A stretch of DNA of 64,000 bases, from assembly GCF_003131205.1 (NCBI RefSeq), contig NZ_QFFY01000003.1:248001-312000 (forward strand), read 5' to 3'. The notes below the pieces were generated by a model. The model ran no database searches. It was given only the letters and a program-made list of their open reading frames with translations, and was not told where the DNA came from. Source of the DNA: Occallatibacter savannae. GTDB taxonomy: Bacteria; Acidobacteriota; Terriglobia; Terriglobales; Acidobacteriaceae. Made by a program: the position numbers and the translations under genes. Positions 1-8,287 of this stretch are shown here, one piece after another (position 1 is the first letter of the stretch; every line of letters starts with the position of its first letter).

Positions 1-184
1 GGAGCGCGAGAGAGCGTTTTCGCGCCAACGCTGCGAAGTGCCTCCGCAGCCGGGCGAAGAGTTTGCCGGCGAATCGGGGCCAGGCAAAGGATGCTGCGAC
101 GGCGAGGACCGTCAGGCCAGCTTCGATCCCCATGATGGAGAACGTCGGCGGAGAGGGAGGCTGCGCTGCCATGTGCAACATCAT
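1..184 (-). CDS. N-terminus of a membrane protein, cut by the window edge
   Basis: An open frame reads leftward from an ATG at 184 and runs off the window edge, giving 61 residues. It begins MMLHMAAQPP and has one hydrophobic stretch at about residues 19-35, followed by a very basic segment rich in Arg and Lys. The ATG overlaps the stop codon of the upstream gene by 4 nt (ATGA), so the two genes are probably translationally coupled. From memory the N-terminus resembles acidobacterial GT-C (GT39-like) membrane glycosyltransferases, but too little is visible to be sure. Confidence 0.55.
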   Translation of the reverse strand, partial: MMLHMAAQPPSPPTFSIMGIEAGLTVLAVAASFAWPRFAGKLFARLRRHFAALARKRSLAL

Positions 185-1500
185 CGCGACCCTGTGTCTG
201 CGCGCTTGATGATGCGCATGTGCCACCCATCAGGGTTGATTGGAATCCAAAGCGCCGTTCCGGGCGGGGCGGCTTCAATCCGGCGCACTTCTGCCGGGTA
301 GTTGAGATCCGGGAAGGCGGGGCGCTTCCATTGGATTTCGATCCCGATGCAGAGGCAGAACAGGATGGCCGCGGATGTGACTTTGAGCACTTGATTGCGG
401 CCGGTAAAGCCATACAGAAGAAGCCAAATGAACGTGAGTGTGGGTAAAAACCAGTAGCGCACGGCGCCGGCCTTGGCGATCATCTCCCATTGGCCGGTTC
501 CGGGGGGCGCGTAGGAGGACGGTAAAGCAAGCGCCGCCGCCAGCAACAAAGCCGCATAGAGTGCCATGAGCCGCATCGGCAGGGGGGCTTTGATCAGGGA
601 GGCTGCAGCGATTGCGCATCCAGCGGCCGCGGCGATCGCAAGGATGATGAAAACCCTGGTGCCGGGAACTCCGGCGAAGTTGTTTGATCCGATGATGGCT
701 CCGATAAAGACATTTCCGCCAAGGATGCGTACGAGCAGGTCGAAGCGGGCGCCGAGGACTCCCCAGTGACTGCGGGCAGTTGGGCTTATGACGGTGAGTC
801 CGATGAACTGGATCGCAGAGCAGACTGCGAGAATGCAAGGCGGAATCCATCGCGAGGCGCCGCTGCGGCGAAACGCGATCAGGAGTGCGATGGGGAGCAG
901 GAAGATACAGAACGGGCCTGTAAGGCCGCTGAGGAGCATGCAGCACACGTCGAGGGCCCGCATAGCAGGTGAGGCCGGCGCGGAGCCTACGAGCAGCAGG
1001 AAGGCGCAAAATGCGAGTGTCCACTGTTCATTGGTGATGTTGGCGGCGATCTCCGGACTGCTCGGGATCGCGAGGTATGCGGCCGCGAGGAGAGCGCGCA
1101 TCCGCAGGCTTCCCCAGACCGCCGAACGGTCGGAGATGAGGAGATTGACGGGGAGCGTATGGACAGCAACGGCGAGAAGATTCATCACCAGCGGAGCAGA
1201 GAGCAGCGGAACGAACAGGGCAAGATCGGCGGCCAGGCGCGGGAGAGTTTGGAAATAACCTGTCTCCGTGTGCAAGAAGGGGCGCCATGGACCGAGGTTG
1301 TAGGCATCTGCGAACCACACTCTGCCGTCCTCGGCCCAGAACTGGGCATGAAAAAAGGCGTCTGGCTTGCGCGACATCAGGAGCGCGTAGGCGATGACGA
1401 ACAGGAGAACATGCTGCCAAGCGCGGACTCCCATGGCCGGAACTTTCGTTCGTCCGGAGGCGGAGCCGCCTACAACGATTGCTTGAGTTTTGAGCAGCAT
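181..1500 (-). CDS. Polytopic membrane protein, GT-C glycosyltransferase-like
   Basis: A 439-residue protein with roughly nine or ten hydrophobic segments. The first is at about residues 28-43. It is followed by a polar loop carrying AEDGRVWFADAYN (residues 56-68), an acidic motif in the first outer loop of the kind seen in GT-C enzymes, which transfer sugars from lipid-phosphate donors at the outer membrane face. No named family is certain. It is the upstream partner of the truncated membrane gene at the window edge, with a 4-nt overlap. No good ribosome binding site precedes either candidate start (residue 1 or Met23). A role in glycan export or protein glycosylation is inference. Confidence 0.6.
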   Translation of the reverse strand: MLLKTQAIVVGGSASGRTKVPAMGVRAWQHVLLFVIAYALLMSRKPDAFFHAQFWAEDGRVWFADAYNLGPWRPFLHTETGYFQTLPRLAADLALFVPLLSAPLVMNLLAVAVHTLPVNLLISDRSAVWGSLRMRALLAAAYLAIPSSPEIAANITNEQWTLAFCAFLLLVGSAPASPAMRALDVCCMLLSGLTGPFCIFLLPIALLIAFRRSGASRWIPPCILAVCSAIQFIGLTVISPTARSHWGVLGARFDLLVRILGGNVFIGAIIGSNNFAGVPGTRVFIILAIAAAAGCAIAAASLIKAPLPMRLMALYAALLLAAALALPSSYAPPGTGQWEMIAKAGAVRYWFLPTLTFIWLLLYGFTGRNQVLKVTSAAILFCLCIGIEIQWKRPAFPDLNYPAEVRRIEAAPPGTALWIPINPDGWHMRIIKRADTGSR

Positions 1501-1640
1501 CGGGATAGCAAGTTCATCATAAGTGCAATCACGCGGTCGGCAGATCGAGAGGTTTCGATTTAGGGGAGCGGGGTAACTGGCGAGTCAGGAGAAGCGGGCA
1601 GGAGAGATAGAGAGTCAGGGTAACTCTGCTAAAAGTTGAA

Positions 1641-1669
1641 ACGCGGAAACAGCCAGGCTGTTTCCGCGT
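1641..1669 (-). terminator. Rho-independent terminator of flp
   Basis: Perfect 13-bp inverted repeat (ACGCGGAAACAGC at 1641-1653, its complement at 1657-1669) with a 3-nt loop, 48 bp past the flp stop. In the minus direction it is followed by TTCAACTTTT. It separates flp from the GT-C-like gene downstream. Confidence 0.7.
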
Positions 1670-1716
1670 CTCAAGGTTAAAGGAATCAGGCAAGGACTGA
1701 GCCTTGCCTGTCGCAA

Positions 1717-1911
1717 CTACACGTTGGCGGTGAGGGTGCTCGAGATCTGCGAGAAGGCGTTGTTCAGGCCCTTCGCAAGAACTCCCATACCGGTGATCGC
1801 GCCGAACGCAATCAGAGCAACAACGAGGGCGTACTCAACGAGGTCCTGGCCTTCTTCGCGCTCGATCAGCGACTTGGCAACGAGGTACATCTTCATCATC
1901 ATGGTGTTCAT
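1717..1911 (-). CDS. flp: Flp/Fap-type type IVb pilin
   Basis: A 64-residue prepilin, the usual size for the major subunit of Tad (Flp) pili. A short basic leader ends at Gly21. The hydrophobic helix GQDLVEYALVVALIAFGAI follows, with Glu at +5 and Tyr at +6 of the predicted mature protein, the hallmark of Flp pilins. The prepilin peptidase at 17295-17822 is the likely processing enzyme. I chose the ATG at 1911 because GGAG lies 9 nt upstream; the earlier ATG at 1926 would sit almost on its Shine-Dalgarno sequence. The gene stands alone with its own promoter and terminator, about 5 kb from the nearest assembly gene, so its dose can be set independently of the assembly machinery. Confidence 0.9.
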   Translation of the reverse strand: MNTMMMKMYLVAKSLIEREEGQDLVEYALVVALIAFGAITGMGVLAKGLNNAFSQISSTLTANV

Positions 1912-1942
1912 TTGAAAAATCTCCATTTCCTGGGTTGGGGTT

Positions 1943-1957
1943 CCAGTCTAAGACTGG
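1943..1957. promoter_or_regulatory. Palindrome in the flp leader
   Basis: CCAGTCT-A-AGACTGG, a perfect 7+1+7 palindrome about 32 nt upstream of the flp start and downstream of its predicted promoter. It could be an operator or an mRNA hairpin that affects stability of the pilin message. Confidence 0.4.
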
Positions 1958-1994
1958 GTGTCGTGCATGGCTTGAAGCAAGTGTTGTGCTTTTG

Positions 1995-2024
1995 GTTTTA
2001 GCACTTGGTTTAATTTAAAGTCAA
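1995..2024 (-). promoter_or_regulatory. Predicted sigma70-type promoter of flp
   Basis: On the minus strand TTGACT (2024-2019) is followed after 18 nt by TAAAAC (2000-1995), preceded by TGC (extended -10). It would give a leader of about 80 nt carrying the 1943-1957 palindrome. Motif reading only. The remaining spacer to 2268 holds no gene. Confidence 0.4.
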
Positions 2025-2111
2025 TCGCTGTTAGAAGGGGATACCACTTCCGTAGTAACGATAGTTATCTAACGCGGTACTTGATCTACAAAGAAGCATC
2101 GACCCGGTCGT

Positions 2112-2129
2112 ATAACACCAAAGTGTTAT
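2112..2129. promoter_or_regulatory. Inverted repeat upstream of flp
   Basis: ATAACAC-CAAA-GTGTTAT, a perfect 7-bp inverted repeat with a 4-nt loop in the AT-richer spacer between the PAP2 gene and flp. It lies about 90 bp upstream of the predicted flp -35 box, a plausible activator or repressor site. It lacks a T-run on either side, so a terminator is less likely. Confidence 0.35.
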
Positions 2130-2268
2130 TCCCAAATGACCCTTGTTGGGGCGACTTCGCTGCTGATGGTGGATGGCTTGCGGGGGGCGACGGAAGTGAG
2201 GCGGGCGAAGCCGGCAGTGTTGCGATGTGCAAAGCGGAGAAGCTATCGAAGGTGCCTGGAGAACTGCT

Positions 2269-3249
2269 TCACAGCGTGCCTGAAGCTCTTTTGTCGCTTG
2301 CAGTTGAGCCGCTTCCCTGTTTGTGCCATCCGCCGCGAATGACCATGTTTGACAGGACTGTGCAGAGGATGACCATCAGGATTCCAGCGAGGACATCAAT
2401 TCCATAATGCCAACCTGTGGTGATGGTCGAGACCGTGATCAGGCCAGCGGCGACGGTAGCCGGGTAACGAAGGTAACGAAACGGGTAGAGAGCCTGCGCC
2501 GAAACAATTGCCCAAAAAGTATGGAATGAGGGCAGGCAGACGATGCCACCGAAGTTATCGCGGATGTTGAGCGACCCGTGCCGCAAGGCGTAGATGGTGG
2601 CTTCGCAGGCCTTCTGAAGCTTGTCGGGCGGGAAACCCCAACCGACCCACGGGCCGACCGCGGGCAGAAAGATCATGAGCGGTAGAGCCAGAACGAAGCT
2701 GAAGGCATTTGACAGGACAAACTGCTGAGCAGCCTCTTTTCTGCCGAGCAGCGAGGGCAGCAGAATCGCGCAGAGCACAAGGGGATGCAATGCGAATGCA
2801 TACGCTCTGATAAGCAACGCATTGATTGCGGGATGATGTCGAACGAGTTCGATGATGGCCGGTACGTCGATACCGAGATGCACGTCGAGCCTGCGCCAGA
2901 GATTGTCGCGCAGGGGATAGGCAAACGTGGCAGTGATCGGCGCTGCCTGAACGATGAGCATCGCGATGCAGAGCGTCCAGGGCAACATCAGTGCGCTCTC
3001 GCGATGCCCCCATTTCTTGCGCTCGTGGAAGAGAGCTGCGGGAACCAGCAATGGCGCCGTGAGGACCACGGCAGTGATGATGAGCGGCTGAGCAGTCTTC
3101 ATGGCGCCGGCCGGAGCCGCGAAAACACAGAAGGCGAGTAAGAACAGACTGCAGCAGATCAGCGCGCCATGGACACGCCAAGATGGATCGCCGGAACGCG
3201 AAGCGAAAGGCGCAGCGGCGACAGGATCTGCTACGGCGTTGGATTGCAT
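2269..3249 (-). CDS. PAP2 superfamily membrane phosphatase
   Basis: A 326-residue polytopic membrane protein. The C-terminal third carries the PAP2 phosphatase motifs: CLPSFH (residues 238-243) and GWHYGIDVLAG (279-289), giving the catalytic histidines His243 and His281 with Asp285. Enzymes of this type hydrolyse or transfer phosphate or phospho-head groups on lipids such as undecaprenyl pyrophosphate, phosphatidate or inositol-phosphate lipids, with the active site facing out of the cytoplasm. The length and the long N-terminal membrane half resemble the PAP2_3/AUR1-like subgroup. The substrate is unknown. The gene is divergent from the GT2 gene to its right and has no close operon partner. 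Confidence 0.8.
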   Translation of the reverse strand: MQSNAVADPVAAAPFASRSGDPSWRVHGALICCSLFLLAFCVFAAPAGAMKTAQPLIITAVVLTAPLLVPAALFHERKKWGHRESALMLPWTLCIAMLIVQAAPITATFAYPLRDNLWRRLDVHLGIDVPAIIELVRHHPAINALLIRAYAFALHPLVLCAILLPSLLGRKEAAQQFVLSNAFSFVLALPLMIFLPAVGPWVGWGFPPDKLQKACEATIYALRHGSLNIRDNFGGIVCLPSFHTFWAIVSAQALYPFRYLRYPATVAAGLITVSTITTGWHYGIDVLAGILMVILCTVLSNMVIRGGWHKQGSGSTASDKRASGTL

Positions 3250-3611
3250 GCCCTCTCACTATAGCAATGGATGGAGTGGGAGCTACTGAAGTTGAGAGCG
3301 CTACTTCGTTACTTTCACCCATCTGGCGCTTTGCAGGAAGTTCCGAGGCCTGCTCTCACCAACTGGCGGACTGAACGAACTCCCTCAATCTGGAAGGTTC
3401 GGGTTCGTTTTTCTCGATGGACCCGATGTGCGGTCATCGACCAAATCACCGCAAGGTTCTTGCGGGAATAGGAAAGAGTTTCTCAATCAGAATGAGCTGA
3501 GTGCCGTTACTTTTAACCGTCCTTGTCCGTGGATTTGGCCTTTATCATTCGGTGTTTTCGTTTATAGTAAGCCCACGCTTTCTAGTATCAGCAGATCCAA
3601 AGACGTCCAGC
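3250..3611. other. Divergent intergenic region, no gene seen
   Basis: A 362-bp spacer between the PAP2 gene and the GT2 glycosyltransferase. On the minus strand TATAGT (3263-3258), preceded by TGC, is a possible extended -10 very close to the PAP2 ATG. On the plus strand TATAGT at 3563-3568 is a possible -10 for the GT2 operon, without a convincing -35. No RNA or small ORF stands out. Confidence 0.4.
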
Positions 3612-4340
3612 ATGCCAGAAGTAAGGTCAAACGACGATGTGAGGCCGTGTGTATCGGTTGTCATGCCGGTATTCAATGAGGTTTCGACGGTCGAGAGTAT
3701 TGTTCAGGTTGTTCTTGCGCAGAACCCGGTCCAACAACTGATCATCGTTGATGATGCTTCACGGGACGGTTCTGGCGAGTTGCTTGAGAGAGTCGCGAAG
3801 CGCGATAGCCGAATCGTTCTTTGCCGGCATGCAGTAAACCAGGGTAAAGGAGCTGCACTGCGCACGGGGATCGCACGCGCAGAGGCCGAAATCGTGATCA
3901 TCCAGGATGCAGACCTCGAGTACAGTCCTCGCGAATATTACCTTTTGCTCGGACCGATCCTAGCCGGAAAAGCGGATGTGGTTTATGGTTCAAGGTTTGT
4001 CGGCGGACTGGGAGCTCATCGGGTGCTGTATTTCTGGCATTCGGTGGGGAACAAGTTCCTGACTCTTTGCTCCAACATGGCCAGCGACCTGAATTTGACT
4101 GATATGGAGACTTGCTACAAAGCATTTCGCAGAGAAGTCATACAAAAGATCAACATCCGAGAGAATCGGTTCGGGTTCGAACCAGAGATCACCGCGAAGC
4201 TGGCGAAAGCCAATCTTCGCATCTTTGAGGTTGGCATCTCTTACAGCGGTCGAACTTACTCAGAGGGGAAAAAGATCGGCTGGCGTGACGGATTCCGCGC
4301 GCTGTGGTGCATTCTGATGTACAACCTGATCAGCGAATGA
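3612..4340 (+). CDS. Family 2 glycosyltransferase (polyprenyl-phosphate sugar synthase type)
   Basis: A 242-residue GT-A enzyme resembling dolichyl/polyprenyl-phosphate mannose or glucose synthases. The order is [10 protein letters not shown] (residues 14-23), the nucleotide site VDDAS (47-51), [10 protein letters not shown] (77-86) and the metal-binding DAD (99-101). There is no C-terminal membrane segment, so it is probably a peripheral enzyme that makes a lipid-linked sugar donor for GT-C enzymes such as those nearby. I chose the ATG at 3612; upstream in-frame sequence to 3501 reads as a hydrophobic non-family extension. Its stop overlaps the next gene by 4 nt, so it forms an operon with the methyltransferase. 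Confidence 0.8.
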   Translation: MPEVRSNDDVRPCVSVVMPVFNEVSTVESIVQVVLAQNPVQQLIIVDDASRDGSGELLERVAKRDSRIVLCRHAVNQGKGAALRTGIARAEAEIVIIQDADLEYSPREYYLLLGPILAGKADVVYGSRFVGGLGAHRVLYFWHSVGNKFLTLCSNMASDLNLTDMETCYKAFRREVIQKINIRENRFGFEPEITAKLAKANLRIFEVGISYSGRTYSEGKKIGWRDGFRALWCILMYNLISE

Positions 4341-5056
4341 CCAGCATACCCAACGCAACAAGGAACACGGAAGATTTCGAGTTCCAGGCGCTCAATGAAG
4401 CCAGGAACTACAGGAACGCACTCCTTCGCGAATTTGGGCCGTTTCTGAAAGGAAACGTGCTCGAGGTGGGCGCGGGTGTCGGCCAACTGACTGAAGAGTT
4501 GCGGAGATTAGGTCCAGTACAAAAATTATGCGCCGTCGAACCTGACGAAGTTTTTTGCGAACGAATCCGGGCGAAGTTTCCCGACCAGCAGGTTGTGCAC
4601 GGAACGATTGAAAATCTGGAAGAGCGACAAGGCTGGAGCTCGATCATCAGTGTGAACGTACTTGAGCACATCGAAGAAGATGAGGCGGAACTGAAGAGTT
4701 ATCGCCAACTGCTCGCGGACAAGGGGGGCTGGCTCTGCCTGTTCGTTCCAGCTCGGCCGGAGATCTACGCACCCATCGATCGGGATTTCGGACACTTCCG
4801 GAGATACACACGAGGGGCTCTTCGCTCGAGACTTGAGGCAGCGGGATTTTCCGTCGATCGGCTTCGCTACTACAACTTTGCCGGCTACTTCGCTTGGTGG
4901 CTCAATTTTTGCGTATTGAAAAAGCGCGGGTTTGAGAGGAATGCTGTTCGCTTTTTCGATCGCGCCATTTTCCCACTCGTGAACTGGTCTGAGACCTCAA
5001 TTTCAGCACCGCCGATCGGGCAGAGCCTGCTGGCAATCGCTAGAGCTAATCGCTAA
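4337..5056 (+). CDS. Class I SAM-dependent methyltransferase
   Basis: A 239-residue Rossmann-fold methyltransferase. Motif I is [10 protein letters not shown] (residues 41-50) and the acidic ribose-binding residue is in AVEPDE (66-71). [12 protein letters not shown] is the motif IV region and FGHFRRYT lies in the second half. The last pattern is common in methyltransferases beside polyprenyl-phosphate glycosyltransferases. The start overlaps the GT2 stop (ATGA), so the pair is co-translated and probably acts on the same glycan or lipid. The gene ends 4 nt inside the convergent GT87-like gene. Substrate unknown. Confidence 0.8.
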   Translation: MTSIPNATRNTEDFEFQALNEARNYRNALLREFGPFLKGNVLEVGAGVGQLTEELRRLGPVQKLCAVEPDEVFCERIRAKFPDQQVVHGTIENLEERQGWSSIISVNVLEHIEEDEAELKSYRQLLADKGGWLCLFVPARPEIYAPIDRDFGHFRRYTRGALRSRLEAAGFSVDRLRYYNFAGYFAWWLNFCVLKKRGFERNAVRFFDRAIFPLVNWSETSISAPPIGQSLLAIARANR

Positions 5057-6234
5057 CTTTTCTGGAGCCCGGCAGGAATTGGGGGAAGGCCCGTATTCGC
5101 CAGCGAGAACGCAACCAGCCAACCAAGTCCTGTCCACCATAGAAACATATATCCGAATCCAAAATGCCCAGCCGCATTGGAGAGGTATGCAAGAAACCCA
5201 AGATCTGTGACGGCGAAGGCAAGAAGAAATGCTCGGCGGTTCCCGTAAGCATACGCGGTGATCAAGGCCGGCAAACATAAGATTTGATCGTAGGGATAGC
5301 TGTAGTAGCTACAGACAACTGAAACCATGAGCACTACCGGGCCATGGTGTCTCCAATTCCATTCCTCCCTATTCTTCATCCAGTAAAAGCCGAGCCAGAG
5401 CAATCCAGCGGCTTGGGGAAGCAGTGCGAGAGAGTGGTTGCCGGACAGGGAATACAGTATGCCGCCGAGGTTGGGATAGGCCTCCGTTTCGTGCACCACA
5501 AGTGACGAGCGGTGCAGGAACTGCTGAAAGACATGGCGATTAATTGCAGTGGCAAGCAGGCTCGTGGTAGCCAGAACGATCGACCCGGAAGCTAACATTG
5601 CCCATCGTCGCCGGTGAATTATCCAGCAAGCAATCGAGATGAGAAAGAGAATCGTAATGTGAGGTTTCCCAAGTACAAGGAGAAGAGATGCTCCGGCGAG
5701 GGACTCTCGTTTGGAGGCTGCGAAACTGCAGAACAGAACTGAGCCAAGCAGCGTGAAAACGGTGTACTGTCCCAGCATGAGCAGCACCACAGTAGGACCG
5801 AAGATGAAGGGCAATACCGGAAGCGCAATATTGGCGGTTTGTTGAAGATGACTACCTATTACGTAGGAGCACAAGCCGATGACCAGCACGCTGGCGACTG
5901 TCCACAGAGCGAACGAAGCGTGATAATCAAGCAGCCCGAGAGGGAGAAAGGTGACAATAGCCCAAGGCGGCATTTTCGTTATGAGTGGCGTAGAGAGTAT
6001 GCCCGCCCCGCGCTCGAAAGTGCTGGTCAGTTCCGCGGAATATGGATTGCTGTGAAGCAGATGTGCGGCTGCCCAGTACTGTGCCAGGTCTTGTACGGGA
6101 AGAGCGTAAGAAGCCGTAAATGCGGCCAGGAAAGCTGCGGCGCCTGCAACCAAGATGACTGTAGACAAGAGAACTTTGTCCGAGAGTTTCAGAGCCGTGC
6201 TTTGATTCCGTTCCGCGTTGCGCATCAGTTTCAA
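5053..6234 (-). CDS. GT87-like (DUF2029) membrane protein
   Basis: A 393-residue protein with about ten hydrophobic segments. After the first one, ALPVQDLAQYWAAAHLL (residues 44-60) matches the conserved first-loop motif of the DUF2029/GT87 family, whose known members are polyprenol-phosphate-mannose-dependent mannosyltransferases of actinobacteria; Asp49 would be the key acidic residue. The start is TTG at 6234, overlapping the DUF192 stop (TTGA); an ATG three codons further is the alternative. It is cotranscribed with the DUF192 gene and probably the CpaB-secretin operon, and its 3' end overlaps the methyltransferase tail to tail. A role in glycosylating the pilus or envelope is inference. 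Confidence 0.65.
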   Translation of the reverse strand: MKLMRNAERNQSTALKLSDKVLLSTVILVAGAAAFLAAFTASYALPVQDLAQYWAAAHLLHSNPYSAELTSTFERGAGILSTPLITKMPPWAIVTFLPLGLLDYHASFALWTVASVLVIGLCSYVIGSHLQQTANIALPVLPFIFGPTVVLLMLGQYTVFTLLGSVLFCSFAASKRESLAGASLLLVLGKPHITILFLISIACWIIHRRRWAMLASGSIVLATTSLLATAINRHVFQQFLHRSSLVVHETEAYPNLGGILYSLSGNHSLALLPQAAGLLWLGFYWMKNREEWNWRHHGPVVLMVSVVCSYYSYPYDQILCLPALITAYAYGNRRAFLLAFAVTDLGFLAYLSNAAGHFGFGYMFLWWTGLGWLVAFSLANTGLPPIPAGLQKS

Positions 6235-6623
6235 TGGGATGGTTCTTCGACGCGCAGTACGTCACGAGGCTGGGTTTGTGTAGCGACGATTGTTCCGGCT
6301 GGAAGTTCCAGGATCGAATGAGCCGTCAAACAGGCGGAGACTCTCCAAGCCTTCACATTGGGTCTGACCTTCTTCACGCGAAGCTCTTTGTCCAGATAGA
6401 TAAGGTCGATGGGAAATTGCATGAAGAAGGTGTGGACTGATTCGCAGGGGATGATCCACATGCCGCCTCCGGGATCAAGGCCATTTCTGCCCAACAGGCC
6501 TTTCGAGCGCTTTGCGCTGGTGCGTGCCACTTCAGCACGTTCGGCAACTAGCGTTCCGCGGGTGAGGTTGCGGATTACAACGAAGTCATCGCTGGGTGAA
6601 GTTGATCGATCAGTGAAATTCAT
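6231..6623 (-). CDS. DUF192 family protein in the pilus locus
   Basis: A 130-residue single-domain protein matching DUF192 (PF02643): SKGLLGRNGLDPGGGMWI (residues 40-57), HTFFMQFPIDLIYLD (64-78) and a C-terminal LPAGT...TQTQPRD. No signal peptide is evident, although many DUF192 proteins are exported. The molecular function of the family is unknown. It lies 128 bp past the secretin stop, beyond a terminator hairpin, and overlaps the GT87-like gene. A second DUF192-like domain occurs in the PilZ fusion at 11360-12469, and the two share the same core (DLIYLD) and ending (Q-T-Q-P-x-D), which argues for a shared role in this locus. Confidence 0.8.
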   Translation of the reverse strand: MNFTDRSTSPSDDFVVIRNLTRGTLVAERAEVARTSAKRSKGLLGRNGLDPGGGMWIIPCESVHTFFMQFPIDLIYLDKELRVKKVRPNVKAWRVSACLTAHSILELPAGTIVATQTQPRDVLRVEEPSH

Positions 6624-6696
6624 TCGGTTCCAATTGCTCAGCGTTTGTCGATTGAGGATGCTTGGACTGGAGGGCAGAAACTCGCATTTGAAAGTC

Positions 6697-6730
6697 GAGC
6701 CCCAGTAGAAACTCTGTTCTACTGGGGCTC
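6697..6730 (-). terminator. Terminator-like hairpin after the secretin gene
   Basis: GAGCCCCAGTAG (6697-6708) pairs perfectly with 6719-6730; two further A:T pairs extend it to 14 bp with a 6-nt loop. It lies just past the secretin stop. The following minus-strand sequence GACTTTCAAA has only a weak T-run, so read-through into the DUF192 gene is possible. Confidence 0.55.
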
Positions 6731-6751
6731 GGGTTGATATCGCCTCCGCAA

Positions 6752-8287
6752 TTATTGAGGTGCTTGCTGCGTGCTTGCGGAAGAGCCGCCGCCGCCGCCA
6801 CCGACTCCCATTCCGCTGTCGAGGACGAGAGGCTGCTCGGGCTTCATGCTCTCGATCAGCTTTTCAACCGGTATAGTTGCCGGAGGAGGAGCCGGAGCGG
6901 AGCCCGCCGGTTTCTGGTCAGGCGTGTGCATCGCAATGGTGGAGTTCGGGGGCAGGAACCCGGAGGGGAATTTGATCTCCGGAACCGGTGTACCCACGTC
7001 GATGGGGCTGACGATTTCGGGCGTGACCGTGACGATCAGTTCTGTGTTGGTTCGCGTGCGTTGCATGGACTGGAAGAACTTGCCCAGGATCGGAATGTCG
7101 CCGATGAAGGGGATCTTCTGGAAGTTTTCCGTTTCGCGGTTGTCGAGCAATCCGCCGATGATGAAGGTCTGCCCTTCCGAGAGCTCGACTTCCGTCTTCA
7201 CACGCCTGATGGTGAGTGCCGGTACGGTTGCTCCACCGATATTGACGGCATTGCCGTAGTCGAGTGCGCTGACTTCAGGCGCGACCTGAAGGCGGATGGT
7301 TCCGCGATTGGTGATTGTGGGAAGGAAGGCAAGCAGGACGCCGTATTGTTTGTACTGGATTGTGATTGGGGATGCAGCGCCGCTGACTGCACCAGATTGA
7401 GCAACGGGGTATGGGTATTCGCCGCCGGCAAGGAAGCTCGCTTGATGACCGTTTTTGGCGAGCACGTTCGGCTCAGCAAGGACTTCGGCGAGACCTCTGG
7501 TTTCCAGAGCCTGAATGCTGGCTCCGAGACCAATGCCGGGATAGATACCAAAAATATTAGTCCCGCCAACTGAGAGGGTGCCAGTCTGGCCTACGTTGAT
7601 TCCATTGAACTGTCCGGTGCCAATGGAACCGATGGTATTCCCGAGGCCGTTCAGGGCGAAGTTGATGCCCAACTGCTTGAGGCGGTTGCGATCGACGCTG
7701 GCAAACCTTACCTTGAGGAGGATCTGGGGCTCGGGAGCCGGAACGTTCACGTTCAGCAGGTTAACGACTTTGCCAGCTGTGGAGGCGATCATGACCGCGC
7801 GGTCAGAACTGTTGAGATTGGTGACCGTTCCGCGCAGGAAGATGACGCCATTGTCCTGAGAGACTCTGACGTTTTGGCCAGGAAGCTCGGCTCTCAGTTC
7901 GCGGCGAAGGCCCTCGAGCTGATCGTTGGACGCGAAGGAGCTGGCCCGGACCGTTACGTTGAAGAACTGGCGCCCGCCGGTCTGATCCCAGATGATGAGG
8001 CTGGTTTCACCTGGTGCTTTTCCATTGAGCAAAATCTGTGTCGGGCTGACTGCCTGAGCCTCCGCGAAGCCGCCAGCGCCAACGACGATGCGGGTTACGG
8101 GACGGGCGAGATCCAGAACAACGGATTTGCCGACGGCCAGCGAGAGGTCATTTGTGGAATCCTGACTCGTAGCTGCGGCTGGCTGCGCACCCGCCGGGGG
8201 CCCCTGGGCCAAAACGGCCCCACTCGCAAAAAAGACCAGTGTCAATGCACTGACACAGGTTGTGGCGATCCCAGTCTTAACGTTCAC
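6752..8287 (-). CDS. cpaC: Flp pilus secretin RcpA/CpaC
   Basis: A 511-residue outer-membrane secretin that forms the pore for the Flp pilus. It has a signal peptide (residues 1-28), a pilus-assembly N-terminal domain from about 45 to 125 (including PTQILLNGKAPGETSLIIWD), a BON-like segment, and the secretin core from about 230 to 430 with VLAEPNVLAKNG and the conserved VPxxGDIPxLGxLF-type stretch KIPFIGDIPILGKFFQ. A Gly-rich tail ends the protein. The start is GTG, overlapping the CpaB stop by 4 nt (GTGA), so CpaB and the secretin are co-translated as in other tad loci. Confidence 0.9.
   Translation of the reverse strand: MNVKTGIATTCVSALTLVFFASGAVLAQGPPAGAQPAAATSQDSTNDLSLAVGKSVVLDLARPVTRIVVGAGGFAEAQAVSPTQILLNGKAPGETSLIIWDQTGGRQFFNVTVRASSFASNDQLEGLRRELRAELPGQNVRVSQDNGVIFLRGTVTNLNSSDRAVMIASTAGKVVNLLNVNVPAPEPQILLKVRFASVDRNRLKQLGINFALNGLGNTIGSIGTGQFNGINVGQTGTLSVGGTNIFGIYPGIGLGASIQALETRGLAEVLAEPNVLAKNGHQASFLAGGEYPYPVAQSGAVSGAASPITIQYKQYGVLLAFLPTITNRGTIRLQVAPEVSALDYGNAVNIGGATVPALTIRRVKTEVELSEGQTFIIGGLLDNRETENFQKIPFIGDIPILGKFFQSMQRTRTNTELIVTVTPEIVSPIDVGTPVPEIKFPSGFLPPNSTIAMHTPDQKPAGSAPAPPPATIPVEKLIESMKPEQPLVLDSGMGVGGGGGGSSASTQQAPQ

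Noticed and set aside
1981..2010. Sigma54-like GCAC-N5-TTGC upstream of flp
   Set aside because: The -24 GG is missing (AGCAC); a sigma70-type extended promoter fits better.
6734..7573. Plus-strand frame of 279 codons over the secretin
   Set aside because: No motif or ribosome binding site; the minus strand encodes a clear secretin.
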